From positions 62,001 to 126,000 of the forward strand of contig DATMRW010000030.1 in NCBI GenBank assembly GCA_035565775.1: a stretch of DNA of 64,000 nucleotides, written 5' to 3'. The stretch comes from PRO6 sp035565775. Its GTDB lineage: Bacteria > Pseudomonadota > Alphaproteobacteria > Rhizobiales > Xanthobacteraceae. A model generated the notes under the pieces. It saw nothing but the letters and a program-made list of their open reading frames with translations, was not told the origin of the DNA and searched no databases. The position numbers and the translations under genes are program-made. This document shows positions 10,920 to 19,153 of this stretch, in pieces; the first letter of the stretch is position 1, and each line of letters begins with the position of its first letter.

Positions 10920-12194
10920 TCACGCTTGCGGCGGGCGTCTCGGAATGCCCGCCGTGACGCGTAGCGCCAGCGGCACGGCCGCCGCAAGCAGCAGCGCGCC
11001 GAGCAGGAACGATGCGCCGGGCATCGACCACGGCGCATTCGGGCCGATGAAATAGGCAAAGATCAGCGTGAACACGAATGGCCCCGCCATTTGCGCGATG
11101 CTCTGCACGCTGGAATTTGCGCCCTGCAACTGGCCCTGCCGATCCGGCGCCACCATTCGCGTCATCAGACCGAGCGCCGCAGCGCCGGACACGCCCCACA
11201 GCGCTATGACCGGAATGCCGAGCCAGAACCATGGGCCGGTCGGCGCCAGCCCAAAGACCAAAAAGCCGAGTGCGCCCGAGGCCAGCCCCAGGGCCAGCGT
11301 CCCACGCTCGCCCAAGTGCCTGACCAGCGGCCCGACGCCGCCGCCCTGCACCACCATTGCGGCGATGCCGACCATCGCGAGCGTCAGGCCAATGGTCTGT
11401 TCGCCCCAACCGTAGCGATAGCTTGCATAGAGCACGAAGGTGCTGGGCAGCGCGACGTGGGCGATGTTGGCGATGAAGTTCACGACGGCCAGTCCCGCGA
11501 GCTGGTGCTCGGACCGCAGCAGGCGCAGGCTGCCAAGCGGATTGGCGTTTCGCCACCGAAAACTCGCGCGGCGATCCCGCGGCAGCGATTCCGGCAGGAT
11601 AAACAGGCCATACATCGCGTTGAGAAAGCTCAGGGCCGCCGCCGCCCAGAATGGCAGCCGCGGGTCGAGCCCGCCGAGCAGGCCACCGATGGCCGGGCCA
11701 AGGACAAACCCCGCCCCGAACGCTGCGCCGAGCCTGCCAAAGGAGGCCGCCCGCTTCTCGTGCGGCGTAATATCGGAAATATAGGCGAAGCTGGTCGAGA
11801 TGCTCGCCGCGGTGATGCCGGAGATGATGCGGCCGATGAACAGCCAGATCAGCGTCGGCGCAAGCGCCATCAGGACATAATCGAGCGCCAGCCCGAAGTT
11901 CGACATCAGAATGACCGGCCGCCGCCCGAAACGGTCCGACAGCGCGCCGACCACCGGCGAGGCAACGAATTGCATCAGCGCCCAGGCAGCCCCGAACACG
12001 CCAAAGATTTTGGCGGCGCTCGCCGTGTCATTGTCGAGAAAGCTCTCGATCAGCTTCGGCAGGACCGGCATCACCACCCCGAGCGCCAGCATGTCGAGCA
12101 GCACGGTGACGAAGATGAAGGCGAACGCCGCGCGCCGCCGCGAGCCTTCCGGCTCCGCACCGGCCGACAATGCGTCCGGCCCGGTCTGGCTCAT
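10920..12194 (-). CDS. MFS transporter, TetA/DHA1-like
   Basis: A 424-residue major facilitator with about 12 hydrophobic segments. The signature loop between helices 2 and 3 reads GALSDRFGRRPVILMSN, and VVMPVLPKLI in helix 1 is typical of the TetA-type drug:H+ antiporters. Actual substrates cannot be read from sequence. Start: the ATG at 12194 shares one base with the stop of der (TGATG), so its translation is coupled to der. This fixes the start, although the frame stays open further upstream. Confidence 0.9.
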   Translation of the reverse strand: MSQTGPDALSAGAEPEGSRRRAAFAFIFVTVLLDMLALGVVMPVLPKLIESFLDNDTASAAKIFGVFGAAWALMQFVASPVVGALSDRFGRRPVILMSNFGLALDYVLMALAPTLIWLFIGRIISGITAASISTSFAYISDITPHEKRAASFGRLGAAFGAGFVLGPAIGGLLGGLDPRLPFWAAAALSFLNAMYGLFILPESLPRDRRASFRWRNANPLGSLRLLRSEHQLAGLAVVNFIANIAHVALPSTFVLYASYRYGWGEQTIGLTLAMVGIAAMVVQGGGVGPLVRHLGERGTLALGLASGALGFLVFGLAPTGPWFWLGIPVIALWGVSGAAALGLMTRMVAPDRQGQLQGANSSVQSIAQMAGPFVFTLIFAYFIGPNAPWSMPGASFLLGALLLAAAVPLALRVTAGIPRRPPQA

Positions 12195-13576
12195 CAGCGG
12201 CGCTTGCGCTTGTGCGCAAACGGATTGTCCTTCTCGCGAAGGGTGATCCGGATCGGCGTTCCCGGCATGTCGAAGGTCGTCCGCAGCCCGTTCGACAGGT
12301 AGCGCAAATAGGAGTCCGGCACCGCATCGGCGCGGGTGCAGAACACCACGAAGCTTGGCGGCCGGGCCTTGGTCTGGGTGATGTAGTTCATCTTCAGCCG
12401 CGACCCGGATTTGGCCGGCGGCGGATTGGCGGACAGCATATCCCCGAACCAGCGATTGAGCCGGCTCGTCGGGACGCGCCGGTTCCAGACCTCGTATGCC
12501 TCGACGATCGCCTTCATCAGGCGGTCGATGCCCTCGCCCGTCATCGCCGAGACGGCGACAATCGGCACGCCCTTGATCTGCGGCAGCAGGTGGTCGACGT
12601 CGCGCCGCAGGTCGCCGATCTGGCCCGGACGGCGCTCGACCAGATCCCACTTGTTGACGGCGACGACCACCGCGCGACCCTCGCGCTCGACGAGATCGAT
12701 GATGCGCAGGTCCTGCTCTTCGAACTTGGTCTGGGCGTCCATCATCATGACGACGACTTCGGCGAAGCGGACCGCCCGCAGCGCGTCGGCGACGGAAAGC
12801 TTTTCGAGCTTTTCGTCGATCCGCGAACGGCGGCGCAGGCCAGCGGTGTCGAACACCCGGAAGCTGCGGCCCGACCATTCGATCTCCACCGCGATGGCGT
12901 CACGCGTGGTGCCGGCCTCCGGGCTGGTCAGCATCCGCTCCTCGCCGAGGAGCTGGTTGATCAGCGTCGACTTGCCGGCATTGGGACGGCCGACGATCGC
13001 GACCCGGATCGGCCTTGCGGCCCGCGCCGCCTCATCCAGAAAGTCCTCTTCGTCCTCTTCGTCCAGGTCGTCATCGACCGGCTCGGGCATGATCTCGCGC
13101 AGGGCGTCGTAGAGGTCGCTCATGCCGACGCCATGTTCCGCCGAGATGGCGACCGGATCGCCAAGGCCCAGCGCATAGGCTTCCATGCCGCCAATATCGC
13201 CGTGACGCCCTTCGCTTTTATTCGCCACCAGCACGATCGGCTTGTCGGCGCGGCGGACGAGATCGGCGAAAGCACGGTCGGTCGGCGTCAGGCCGCTGCG
13301 GGAATCGACCACGAACATCAGGGCATCGGCCGCCTTGATGGCGCTCTCCGTCTGCTCCTGCATCCTCGCCGCCAGCGACCCGGCCGGACCGGTGTCGAGG
13401 CCGGCGGTGTCGATCACGGTGAATTCGAGATCGCCGAGCCGCCCCTCGCCCTCGCGGCGATCACGGGTCACGCCGGGCTGGTCATCGACCAGCGCCAGCT
13501 TCTGGCCGACCAGACGGTTGAACAGAGTGGATTTGCCGACATTGGGACGTCCAATGATGGCGATGGTGAAAGACAT
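12194..13576 (-). CDS. der: ribosome biogenesis GTPase Der (EngA)
   Basis: A 460-residue protein with two tandem GTPase domains and a C-terminal KH-like domain, needed for 50S assembly. G1 motifs are GRPNVGKST (residues 9-17) and GRPNAGKST (about 193-201); G3 DTAGL occurs in both domains; G4 motifs are NKSE and NKWD. The C-terminus is basic (KRKRR). ATG 13576 is preferred over an adjacent GTG. It lies downstream of the YfgM-like and lipoprotein genes, an arrangement comparable to E. coli yfgM-bamB-der. Confidence 0.96.
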   Translation of the reverse strand: MSFTIAIIGRPNVGKSTLFNRLVGQKLALVDDQPGVTRDRREGEGRLGDLEFTVIDTAGLDTGPAGSLAARMQEQTESAIKAADALMFVVDSRSGLTPTDRAFADLVRRADKPIVLVANKSEGRHGDIGGMEAYALGLGDPVAISAEHGVGMSDLYDALREIMPEPVDDDLDEEDEEDFLDEAARAARPIRVAIVGRPNAGKSTLINQLLGEERMLTSPEAGTTRDAIAVEIEWSGRSFRVFDTAGLRRRSRIDEKLEKLSVADALRAVRFAEVVVMMMDAQTKFEEQDLRIIDLVEREGRAVVVAVNKWDLVERRPGQIGDLRRDVDHLLPQIKGVPIVAVSAMTGEGIDRLMKAIVEAYEVWNRRVPTSRLNRWFGDMLSANPPPAKSGSRLKMNYITQTKARPPSFVVFCTRADAVPDSYLRYLSNGLRTTFDMPGTPIRITLREKDNPFAHKRKRR

Positions 13577-13710
13577 CACAGCCCTTGCTGCCGGCTCCCG
13601 GCAAACGCGAATGGGAAACCGAACCGCGGATAGGAACGCTCATATCCGCAACGTGTGAGTATGGCAGGACAATCGGCGCGAACGGGCTGGACCCGTCAGC
13701 GACCAAACGC

Positions 13711-14208
13711 CTATCGCGAAAATGATCCGCTCGGCAGCGGCGCCGGGAACGACGATGCGGGCTGCTGCTCGGCCGGCGGGTAAGACTGCGGCTGCGCAGC
13801 CTGCGGCGCGGCCTCCTGCGCGGGCGCGGCCTCGGCGGCCGGCTCGCGCCTCGGCCGCTGGGTCCGCGGCTGCTGCTTGGGTCGGGGCTTTGCGGCCGGG
13901 CGTGCGGCAGGCTGGGGCTCGGCCGGCTGCGCCGCGGCGGCTGCGGCAGCCTCGGCCTCCTGCTGCTGGCGCACGTTTTCCTTGTAAAGTTCCTTCGGCA
14001 CGCCCTGCTCAAGGCCGGGCACACCCTCCGGGAAAACCGCTTTGCGCTCGCCCGGGAGCTTTTTCTTGGTGTCCAGAAAGTCCAGCATGTCCGATGGGTC
14101 GAAATTGTTCACCCCACCGCCGGCGCAACCTGCCAGCCCGCCAGCCAGACTGGCGAGGACGGCAACCGCAAACACACGACGGAACCGGGAGCGCAAAGAA
14201 GACCGCAT
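13711..14208 (-). CDS. Ala/Pro/Gln-rich lipoprotein in the bamB position
   Basis: A 165-residue protein. An Arg-rich start, a hydrophobic stretch and the lipobox LAGC (about residues 24-27) mark it as a lipoprotein. A short conserved-looking segment follows (NFDPSDMLDFLDTKKKLPG, then VFPEGVPGLEQGVPKELY), and after that about 100 residues of Ala, Pro, Gln and Arg. It sits between a YfgM-like gene and der, where many proteobacteria carry bamB, yet no beta-propeller blades are visible. ATG 14208 is chosen because it gives the signal peptide directly. The function is unknown; an envelope role is inferred. Confidence 0.75.
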   Translation of the reverse strand: MRSSLRSRFRRVFAVAVLASLAGGLAGCAGGGVNNFDPSDMLDFLDTKKKLPGERKAVFPEGVPGLEQGVPKELYKENVRQQQEAEAAAAAAAQPAEPQPAARPAAKPRPKQQPRTQRPRREPAAEAAPAQEAAPQAAQPQSYPPAEQQPASSFPAPLPSGSFSR

Positions 14209-14228
14209 CGAAAACCTATCCTGATCTA

Positions 14229-14882
14229 TCAACTTTTGGCGGCCGGGGGCAGAAGCGCCTGCAACGCTTCGGCCCGCTGACGCAAGCTCGCCGGGGTGGT
14301 GCCATCTTCGGCGATCATGTCGAGCCACTTCTGAGCGGCCGCATTATCTTTTGCTCGCCAAGCAGATAGAGCCAGAAGTTCACGCGCAGCATGATTGAAG
14401 GGACGGCCCGCCCCGGCAGCGCCTTCGAGGCGGGAAGCCATATCCGCGTAAGTGGCGTGGTCGATGAGCAGATTGCCCGCGCGCACACGGGCGATATCGC
14501 GCTCGACCAGCGGCATGCTGGTGTCGGCGGCGATCGCGTCATAGAGCGCGACTCCGGCCTTCGGGTCGCGGTCGCCGGCTTCGGCGGCGGCGCGCAGCCG
14601 GGCAAGACCGCGATAACCAGACGGCGCGGTCGTCGCCAGCTTGGCGAAGGCCGCTTCGGCCTCGGCATGCTTGTTGTCGGCAGCGAGAACGGCGGCGGCG
14701 TCGAATTCGGCGCTGGCTGCGGCGGCCTGCTTTTCCGCCCACCAGGTGTAGCCCTGCCAGGCGCCGACGGCAGCCACGACGACAATCGCCCCGCCGACGA
14801 TCAGCCCGGAATAGCGCTGCCACAGCTTGTGGAGCCGTTCGCGGCGCAAATCCTCATCGATTTCGCTAAAAATCTCGCTCAC
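14229..14882 (-). CDS. YfgM-like tetratricopeptide membrane protein
   Basis: A 217-residue protein with a cytoplasmic N-terminus (MSEIFSEIDEDLRRERL), one membrane helix at about residues 26-46 (GLIVGGAIVVVAAVGAW) and an Ala-rich helical-repeat domain outside. This is the architecture of YfgM, the ancillary SecYEG subunit with TPR-like repeats (PF09976-type). It is the first gene of the yfgM/lipoprotein/der/MFS block and is separated from the next by 20 bases. The family assignment is firm; the role in secretion is by analogy to E. coli. Confidence 0.82.
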   Translation of the reverse strand: MSEIFSEIDEDLRRERLHKLWQRYSGLIVGGAIVVVAAVGAWQGYTWWAEKQAAAASAEFDAAAVLAADNKHAEAEAAFAKLATTAPSGYRGLARLRAAAEAGDRDPKAGVALYDAIAADTSMPLVERDIARVRAGNLLIDHATYADMASRLEGAAGAGRPFNHAARELLALSAWRAKDNAAAQKWLDMIAEDGTTPASLRQRAEALQALLPPAAKS

Positions 14883-15066
14883 TTAAATCCCACCTCATTC
14901 ACGTCGGGCGCACGACATCTTTCCGAACTGCGCGACCGGCGACATCAGGCTATCCCGCGCGGCGTACCCTAGCGGTATGGCGTTGACAAGGCAAAACGCA
15001 ACCCCTCCTGCCCGTGCATGCATCATGCGCGTGCCGCAGGCGGAACGTTACACATCGCGAACCCTT

Positions 15067-15918
15067 TTACTGCGCCTTTGGCTTCAGTGCATAGACGTTT
15101 TCCGGCCCCGGGAAGGCGCGGCTGCGGACATCGCCCGCATAACCCTTGATCGCTTCCTCGATCCCGGCTGCAAGGTTGCCATAGCGGCGCACGAACTTCG
15201 GCACCCGCTCGGACAGGCCGAGCATATCCTCCAGCACCAGAACCTGACCATCGCAGGCGACGCTGGCGCCGATGCCGATGGTCGGAATCGGGATGATCTC
15301 GGTAATCTTGCGGGCGAGCGGTTCTGCAACCGCCTCGACCACTACCGAAAAGGCGCCCGCCTGCGCAACCGCGATCGCGTCGTTCTGGATGGGGCCGCCG
15401 CCGTTGTCGCCGTCGACAAGACGCTGTGCCTCATCGCGGCCCTGCGAGCGGAACGAGCCGAGCGAGTTGATCGACTGCGGCGTCAGGCCGATATGGGCCA
15501 TCACCGGGATGCCGCGCTGGGTCAGGAACTCGATGGTCTCCGCCATGCGTGCGCCGCCCTCGAGCTTCACCGCGCCGCAATGGGTTTCCTTGAGGATGCG
15601 GGCCGCGGAATGGAACGCCTGCTCCTTCGAGGCCTCGTAGGAGCCGAAGGGCATATCCACCACCACGAGGGCATGCTGGGACCCACGCATCACGGCGCGC
15701 CCCTGCAAGATCATCATCTCGAGCGTCACCGGCAGCGTGGTCTCGAACCCGTGCATGACGTTGCCGAGCGAGTCGCCGACCAGAATCATGTCGCAATAGC
15801 GATCGACCAGCCGCGCCGTGTGGGCGTGGTAGGAGGTCAGCATCACCAGCGGCTCGCCATTCTTGCGCGCGAGAACGTCCGGCGCGGTAACGCGCTTTAC
15901 TGCAGTTTGCACAGACAT
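15067..15918 (-). CDS. panB: 3-methyl-2-oxobutanoate hydroxymethyltransferase
   Basis: A 283-residue enzyme of pantothenate synthesis that adds a hydroxymethyl group from methylene-tetrahydrofolate to ketoisovalerate. It shows MLTSYHAHTARLVD near residue 26, the metal-binding ILVGDSLGNV (about 45-54), the VKLEGG segment (about 117-122), HIGLTPQS, and IGIGAS near residue 215. Length and motif order are normal. It lies five bases downstream of nnrU on the same strand, so they may be cotranscribed. Confidence 0.94.
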   Translation of the reverse strand: MSVQTAVKRVTAPDVLARKNGEPLVMLTSYHAHTARLVDRYCDMILVGDSLGNVMHGFETTLPVTLEMMILQGRAVMRGSQHALVVVDMPFGSYEASKEQAFHSAARILKETHCGAVKLEGGARMAETIEFLTQRGIPVMAHIGLTPQSINSLGSFRSQGRDEAQRLVDGDNGGGPIQNDAIAVAQAGAFSVVVEAVAEPLARKITEIIPIPTIGIGASVACDGQVLVLEDMLGLSERVPKFVRRYGNLAAGIEEAIKGYAGDVRSRAFPGPENVYALKPKAQ

Positions 15919-15923
15919 CGTGG

Positions 15924-16508
15924 TTACACTCCAAACACCGGCACGCCGATGACCACCGGATGGAAAGCAAAGGCGAGCGCCGCATAGAGGATGAGGCCGA
16001 CCAGCACGGCAAGAATGTCATTGCCGATGCCGCCGACAGGGATAGCGGGCGCGCCGGGATCAGTCCGGCGCTTGAGCGAGATCCGGTCATACACTGCCCA
16101 GCCCAGAATGGAGCCGAACAGGATGATGGAGCCGAGGTCGCCATTGGCGAGGAGATGGGCAAAGGCCCACAGCTTGACGCCCGCGAGCATCGGGTGCTTG
16201 ACCGCCGCATAGATCCGCCCGCGCAAGTAGGATGCGACCACCAGAATGACGGCGGGCAGCATCAGCAGCGCAACGAGATGCTTCATGCCGGTCGGCGGAT
16301 ACCAGACGTTGATCCAGCCGGTCGCGCGATATTGGGAAAAGCCCCAGCCGATCAGGACAACGCCGAGAATGGCGATGACCGAATATACGAGCTTGTAAGG
16401 CCCCTCGCCCATGCTGGCGATCAGCCGCGCCCGCAGGTCACGCCGTGACGTGACGACATGGGGGCCGATGAACAGCACCAGCCCGAGAATCATGATGACC
16501 AAACCCAC
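15924..16508 (-). CDS. NnrU family membrane protein
   Basis: A 194-residue protein with five to six hydrophobic segments. Motifs such as LGLVLFIGPHVV at the start, HPMLAGVKLWAFAHLLANGD in the middle and SIILFGSILGW are typical of NnrU-like proteins, a group linked to nitric oxide/denitrification loci and related to isoprenylcysteine methyltransferase-type membrane folds. I start at GTG 16508 because GGAGGG lies six bases upstream and the protein then begins in the first helix; the frame is open further upstream without a better site. No denitrification genes are nearby. Confidence 0.82.
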   Translation of the reverse strand: MGLVIMILGLVLFIGPHVVTSRRDLRARLIASMGEGPYKLVYSVIAILGVVLIGWGFSQYRATGWINVWYPPTGMKHLVALLMLPAVILVVASYLRGRIYAAVKHPMLAGVKLWAFAHLLANGDLGSIILFGSILGWAVYDRISLKRRTDPGAPAIPVGGIGNDILAVLVGLILYAALAFAFHPVVIGVPVFGV

Positions 16509-16621
16509 GCCGTTCCCTCCGTGTGTCATCCGCTCAGCGAATTGAGCGTCCGGAAGTATCATTTTTAGAGGGTGCCGAGCAAGGCTATGAGATTTTTGGG
16601 GAGTGAGAGGCGCGTTGGCGC

Positions 16622-16649
16622 AAAATAAAGGCCGCCATAGCGGCGGCCT
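16622..16649 (-). terminator. intrinsic terminator after prfC
   Basis: Read on the minus strand, AGGCCGCC pairs with GGCGGCCT around a five-base loop (16629-16649) and is followed by TTTATTTT. It lies about 50 bases past the prfC stop. Confidence 0.85.
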
Positions 16650-16698
16650 GTGCGGATCGGCAGGCGGGCAGCCCGGCAAGGCCGCCCGCACATTTGCG

Positions 16699-18312
16699 TT
16701 ACGGCTTCTTCACATCCTTGATCGAGACGAAGGAGATGCCTTCCGTGCGCTCGCGGGTGTAATCGAGATAGAACTGGTTCTTAGCCAGATACACGAGATC
16801 GCCGTCGACGTCCTCGGCGATGCTGGAGCCGTTGGCATTGACGAAGGCGTCATAGCTCTTGCGATCCGGCATCGTGAACCAGCGCGCCAGCGAAAATTCA
16901 CTCGGCTCGAAATCGACCGGCAGGCCGTATTCGGCCATGAGCCGCGTCTTGAGCACGTCGAGCTGGAGCTGGCCAACGACGCCGACCAGCGCCGGCGAGC
17001 CGTCACGCGGGCGGAATACCTGCACGACGCCCTCCTCCGACATCTGCTGGAGCGCCTCTTTCAGCTTCTTGGCCTTCATCGCATCGGTCAGCCGTACCCG
17101 GCGCAAGATTTCCGGCGCAAAGCTCGGCACCCCGACGAAGGTGAGATCCTCGCCCTCCGTCAGCGTGTCGCCAATGCGCAGCGTGCCGTGGTTGGGAATG
17201 CCGACAACATCGCCCGCATAGGCCTCGTCAGCGACGGAACGGTCCTGCGCGAAAAAGAACTGCGGCGCCGAAAGGCTCATCGGCTTGCCGGTCCGCGTCA
17301 GCTTGGCCTTCATGCCGCGCGTCAGCTTGCCCGAGCACAGCCGCGCAAAGGCGATGCGGTCGCGATGGTTCGGGTCCATATTGGCCTGAATCTTGAACAC
17401 GAAGGCCGACATGCGCGGCTCGTCCGCCTCGACACGGCGGGTGTCCGCCTCTTGCGCACGCGGTGGCGGAGCGTATTGGCCAAGCCCTTCGAGCAGGTCG
17501 CCGACGCCGAAATTGCGCAGCGCCGAGCCGAAGAACACCGGCGTTAGATGGCCCTCGCGGAAACTCTCGAGATCGAAGGGCTTGCAGGCCTCGGTGACGA
17601 GTTCCAGCTCTTCCCTGAGCGCCTCGGCATCGAGCGAGGCGTGGCGGGCGGCGAGATCGTCGATCGAGATCTGCTCGGTCGCGCCGGTGGCCGCGCTGTC
17701 GAGCAGACGCACGCCGCCGCTGCGGATGTCATAGGTGCCGAGGAAGTCGCGGCCGCGGCCGATCGGCCAGGTCATTGGCGTGGTGTCGAGCGCCAGAGTC
17801 TTTTCAATCTCGTCGAGCAGGTCGAACGGGTCGCGCGTCTCGCGGTCGAGCTTGTTGATGAAGGTAACGATCGGAATGTCGCGCAGGCGGCAGACCTCGA
17901 ACAGCTTGCGCGTGCGCGCCTCGATACCCTTGGCCGCGTCGATCACCATCACCGCGGAGTCGACCGCAGTGAGCGTGCGATAGGTGTCCTCGGAAAAGTC
18001 CTCGTGGCCCGGCGTGTCGAGCAGGTTGAACACCAGCCCGTCGAACTCGAACGTCATCACTGAGGTAACGACCGAGATGCCGCGATCGCGTTCGATCTTC
18101 ATCCAGTCGGAACGGGTGCTGCGGCGCTCGCCCTTGGCACGGACATGGCCTGCGAGGTTGATCGCACCGCCGAACAGCAGCAGCTTTTCGGTCAGCGTCG
18201 TCTTACCGGCGTCCGGGTGGGAGATGATCGCGAAGGTCCGCCGGCGGCCGACTTCGGCAGGCAACGAGGTCGGACGGGCGGAATCGGACGAAAGGTTGGC
18301 AATGTCGGTCAT
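16699..18312 (-). CDS. prfC: peptide chain release factor 3
   Basis: A 537-residue translational GTPase that removes RF1/RF2 after peptide release. G1 is ISHPDAGKTTL (about residues 28-38), G2/G3 are near RGISVVTSV and DTPGHEDFSEDT, and G4 is NKLDRE. Domain II and the RF3 C-terminal domain (VVGQLQLDVLKTRL) follow. The start is ATG 18312, five bases after AGGA; a tandem ATG lies one codon earlier. It is transcribed divergently from gdx. Confidence 0.95.
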   Translation of the reverse strand: MTDIANLSSDSARPTSLPAEVGRRRTFAIISHPDAGKTTLTEKLLLFGGAINLAGHVRAKGERRSTRSDWMKIERDRGISVVTSVMTFEFDGLVFNLLDTPGHEDFSEDTYRTLTAVDSAVMVIDAAKGIEARTRKLFEVCRLRDIPIVTFINKLDRETRDPFDLLDEIEKTLALDTTPMTWPIGRGRDFLGTYDIRSGGVRLLDSAATGATEQISIDDLAARHASLDAEALREELELVTEACKPFDLESFREGHLTPVFFGSALRNFGVGDLLEGLGQYAPPPRAQEADTRRVEADEPRMSAFVFKIQANMDPNHRDRIAFARLCSGKLTRGMKAKLTRTGKPMSLSAPQFFFAQDRSVADEAYAGDVVGIPNHGTLRIGDTLTEGEDLTFVGVPSFAPEILRRVRLTDAMKAKKLKEALQQMSEEGVVQVFRPRDGSPALVGVVGQLQLDVLKTRLMAEYGLPVDFEPSEFSLARWFTMPDRKSYDAFVNANGSSIAEDVDGDLVYLAKNQFYLDYTRERTEGISFVSIKDVKKP

Positions 18313-18641
18313 CATGATCCTGAGCGCGGTCGCGGGCAGCGCGTGGTCGATGGCGCGGTCCCAAGGCGCACGGTCCGCGGCAAGCTCCTCGCCATGCGCA
18401 TAACGCAAGGCACGAGGGAGCCATTGCGGAGGCGGAACGTGGATGTCGGGTCACGGCCGGACGGCGGGAATAAACCGCTCTGTTGGGGTCAGCGTTTGGC
18501 AGGGAAACGCGGCGCAATCAAGGGCTGCGGCGTTTTTTGCCGCTTGAAACCCGGCGGCGGCCCTGCCCGCCGTGGCCGAACCGGACCGGCGATACCCGGT
18601 TTGCTTGAAAAAACGCCGCAACTGCCCATATAACCCCGCGC
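18313..18641. other. divergent region between prfC and gdx with a long inverted repeat
   Basis: No convincing gene. It contains a perfect 12-base inverted repeat, GCGGCGTTTTTT (18527-18538) against AAAAAACGCCGC (18608-18619), with a loop of about 70 bases. Promoters for prfC (minus) and gdx (plus) must lie here. Confidence 0.5.
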
Positions 18642-18732
18642 GAGGACGACCTCACTGCCGCCCCGGCCGCATGGCGATCTACCGCCCGCCAAAAGGCCTC
18701 ACGGCAGACCACAACCGCGGGGACGGCCCTGC
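18642..18732 (+). promoter_or_regulatory. candidate guanidine-II (mini-ykkC) riboswitch
   Basis: Two small hairpins with ACGR loops, the defining feature of the guanidine-II class, lie upstream of a gdx/sugE gene. The first is GAGG-ACGA-CCTC at 18642-18653; the second is GCGGGG-ACGG-CCCTGC at 18717-18732. The 63-base linker contains its own helix (CTGCCG at 18655-18660 with CGGCAG at 18702-18707), which would bring the two hairpins together. The second hairpin ends about 10 bases before the ribosome site (GGTAGGGA), so control of translation start by guanidinium is likely. No search was run. Confidence 0.85.
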
Positions 18733-18757
18733 CAATGGATGGTAGGGAAGACCCGAA

Positions 18758-19072
18758 ATGGCTTGGATCACTCTGTTCGTCGCCGGCCTGATGGAAATCG
18801 GCTGGGCAATCGGCCTCAAATACACTGAAGGCTTCACCAAACCGCTGGCCTCCGCCCTCACCCTGATCGCCATGGTGATCAGCGTGGTGTTGCTTGGCGT
18901 CGCGCTCAAGACCCTGCCGGTCGGCACCGCCTACGCGGTCTGGACCGGCATCGGCGCCGTTGGCACCGCGATTTTGGGCATCATCCTGTTCGGCGATCCG
19001 GCGACGGCGGCGCGGCTGAGCTGCATCGGCCTGATCGTGGCCGGCATCGTCGGACTCAAGCTCGTCTCGTAA
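18758..19072 (+). CDS. gdx: guanidinium exporter Gdx (SugE), SMR family
   Basis: A 104-residue small multidrug resistance protein with four membrane helices. The membrane-embedded Glu is in GLMEIGWAIGLKYTEGF (Glu13), and the GW/K pattern near it is that of the SugE/Gdx branch rather than EmrE. It works as an antiparallel dimer exporting guanidinium in exchange for protons. The upstream guanidine-II motif strongly supports this substrate. Translation starts at ATG 18758 behind GGTAGGGA. Confidence 0.92.
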   Translation: MAWITLFVAGLMEIGWAIGLKYTEGFTKPLASALTLIAMVISVVLLGVALKTLPVGTAYAVWTGIGAVGTAILGIILFGDPATAARLSCIGLIVAGIVGLKLVS

Positions 19073-19097
19073 GGCGTCCGGCAAGACCAGCAAAACA

Positions 19098-19121
19098 TTC
19101 GGCCCCCGATCGGGGGCCGAA
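19098..19121. terminator. palindromic hairpin between gdx and livM
   Basis: A perfect 24-base palindrome (arms TTCGGCCCCCGA and its complement) lies between two convergent genes. On the minus strand it is followed by TGTTTTG, so it probably ends the liv operon; on the plus strand it has no T tract. Confidence 0.7.
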
Positions 19122-19153
19122 CCAGCTCTGCATTGGTCACGGGACTTGCCCGA

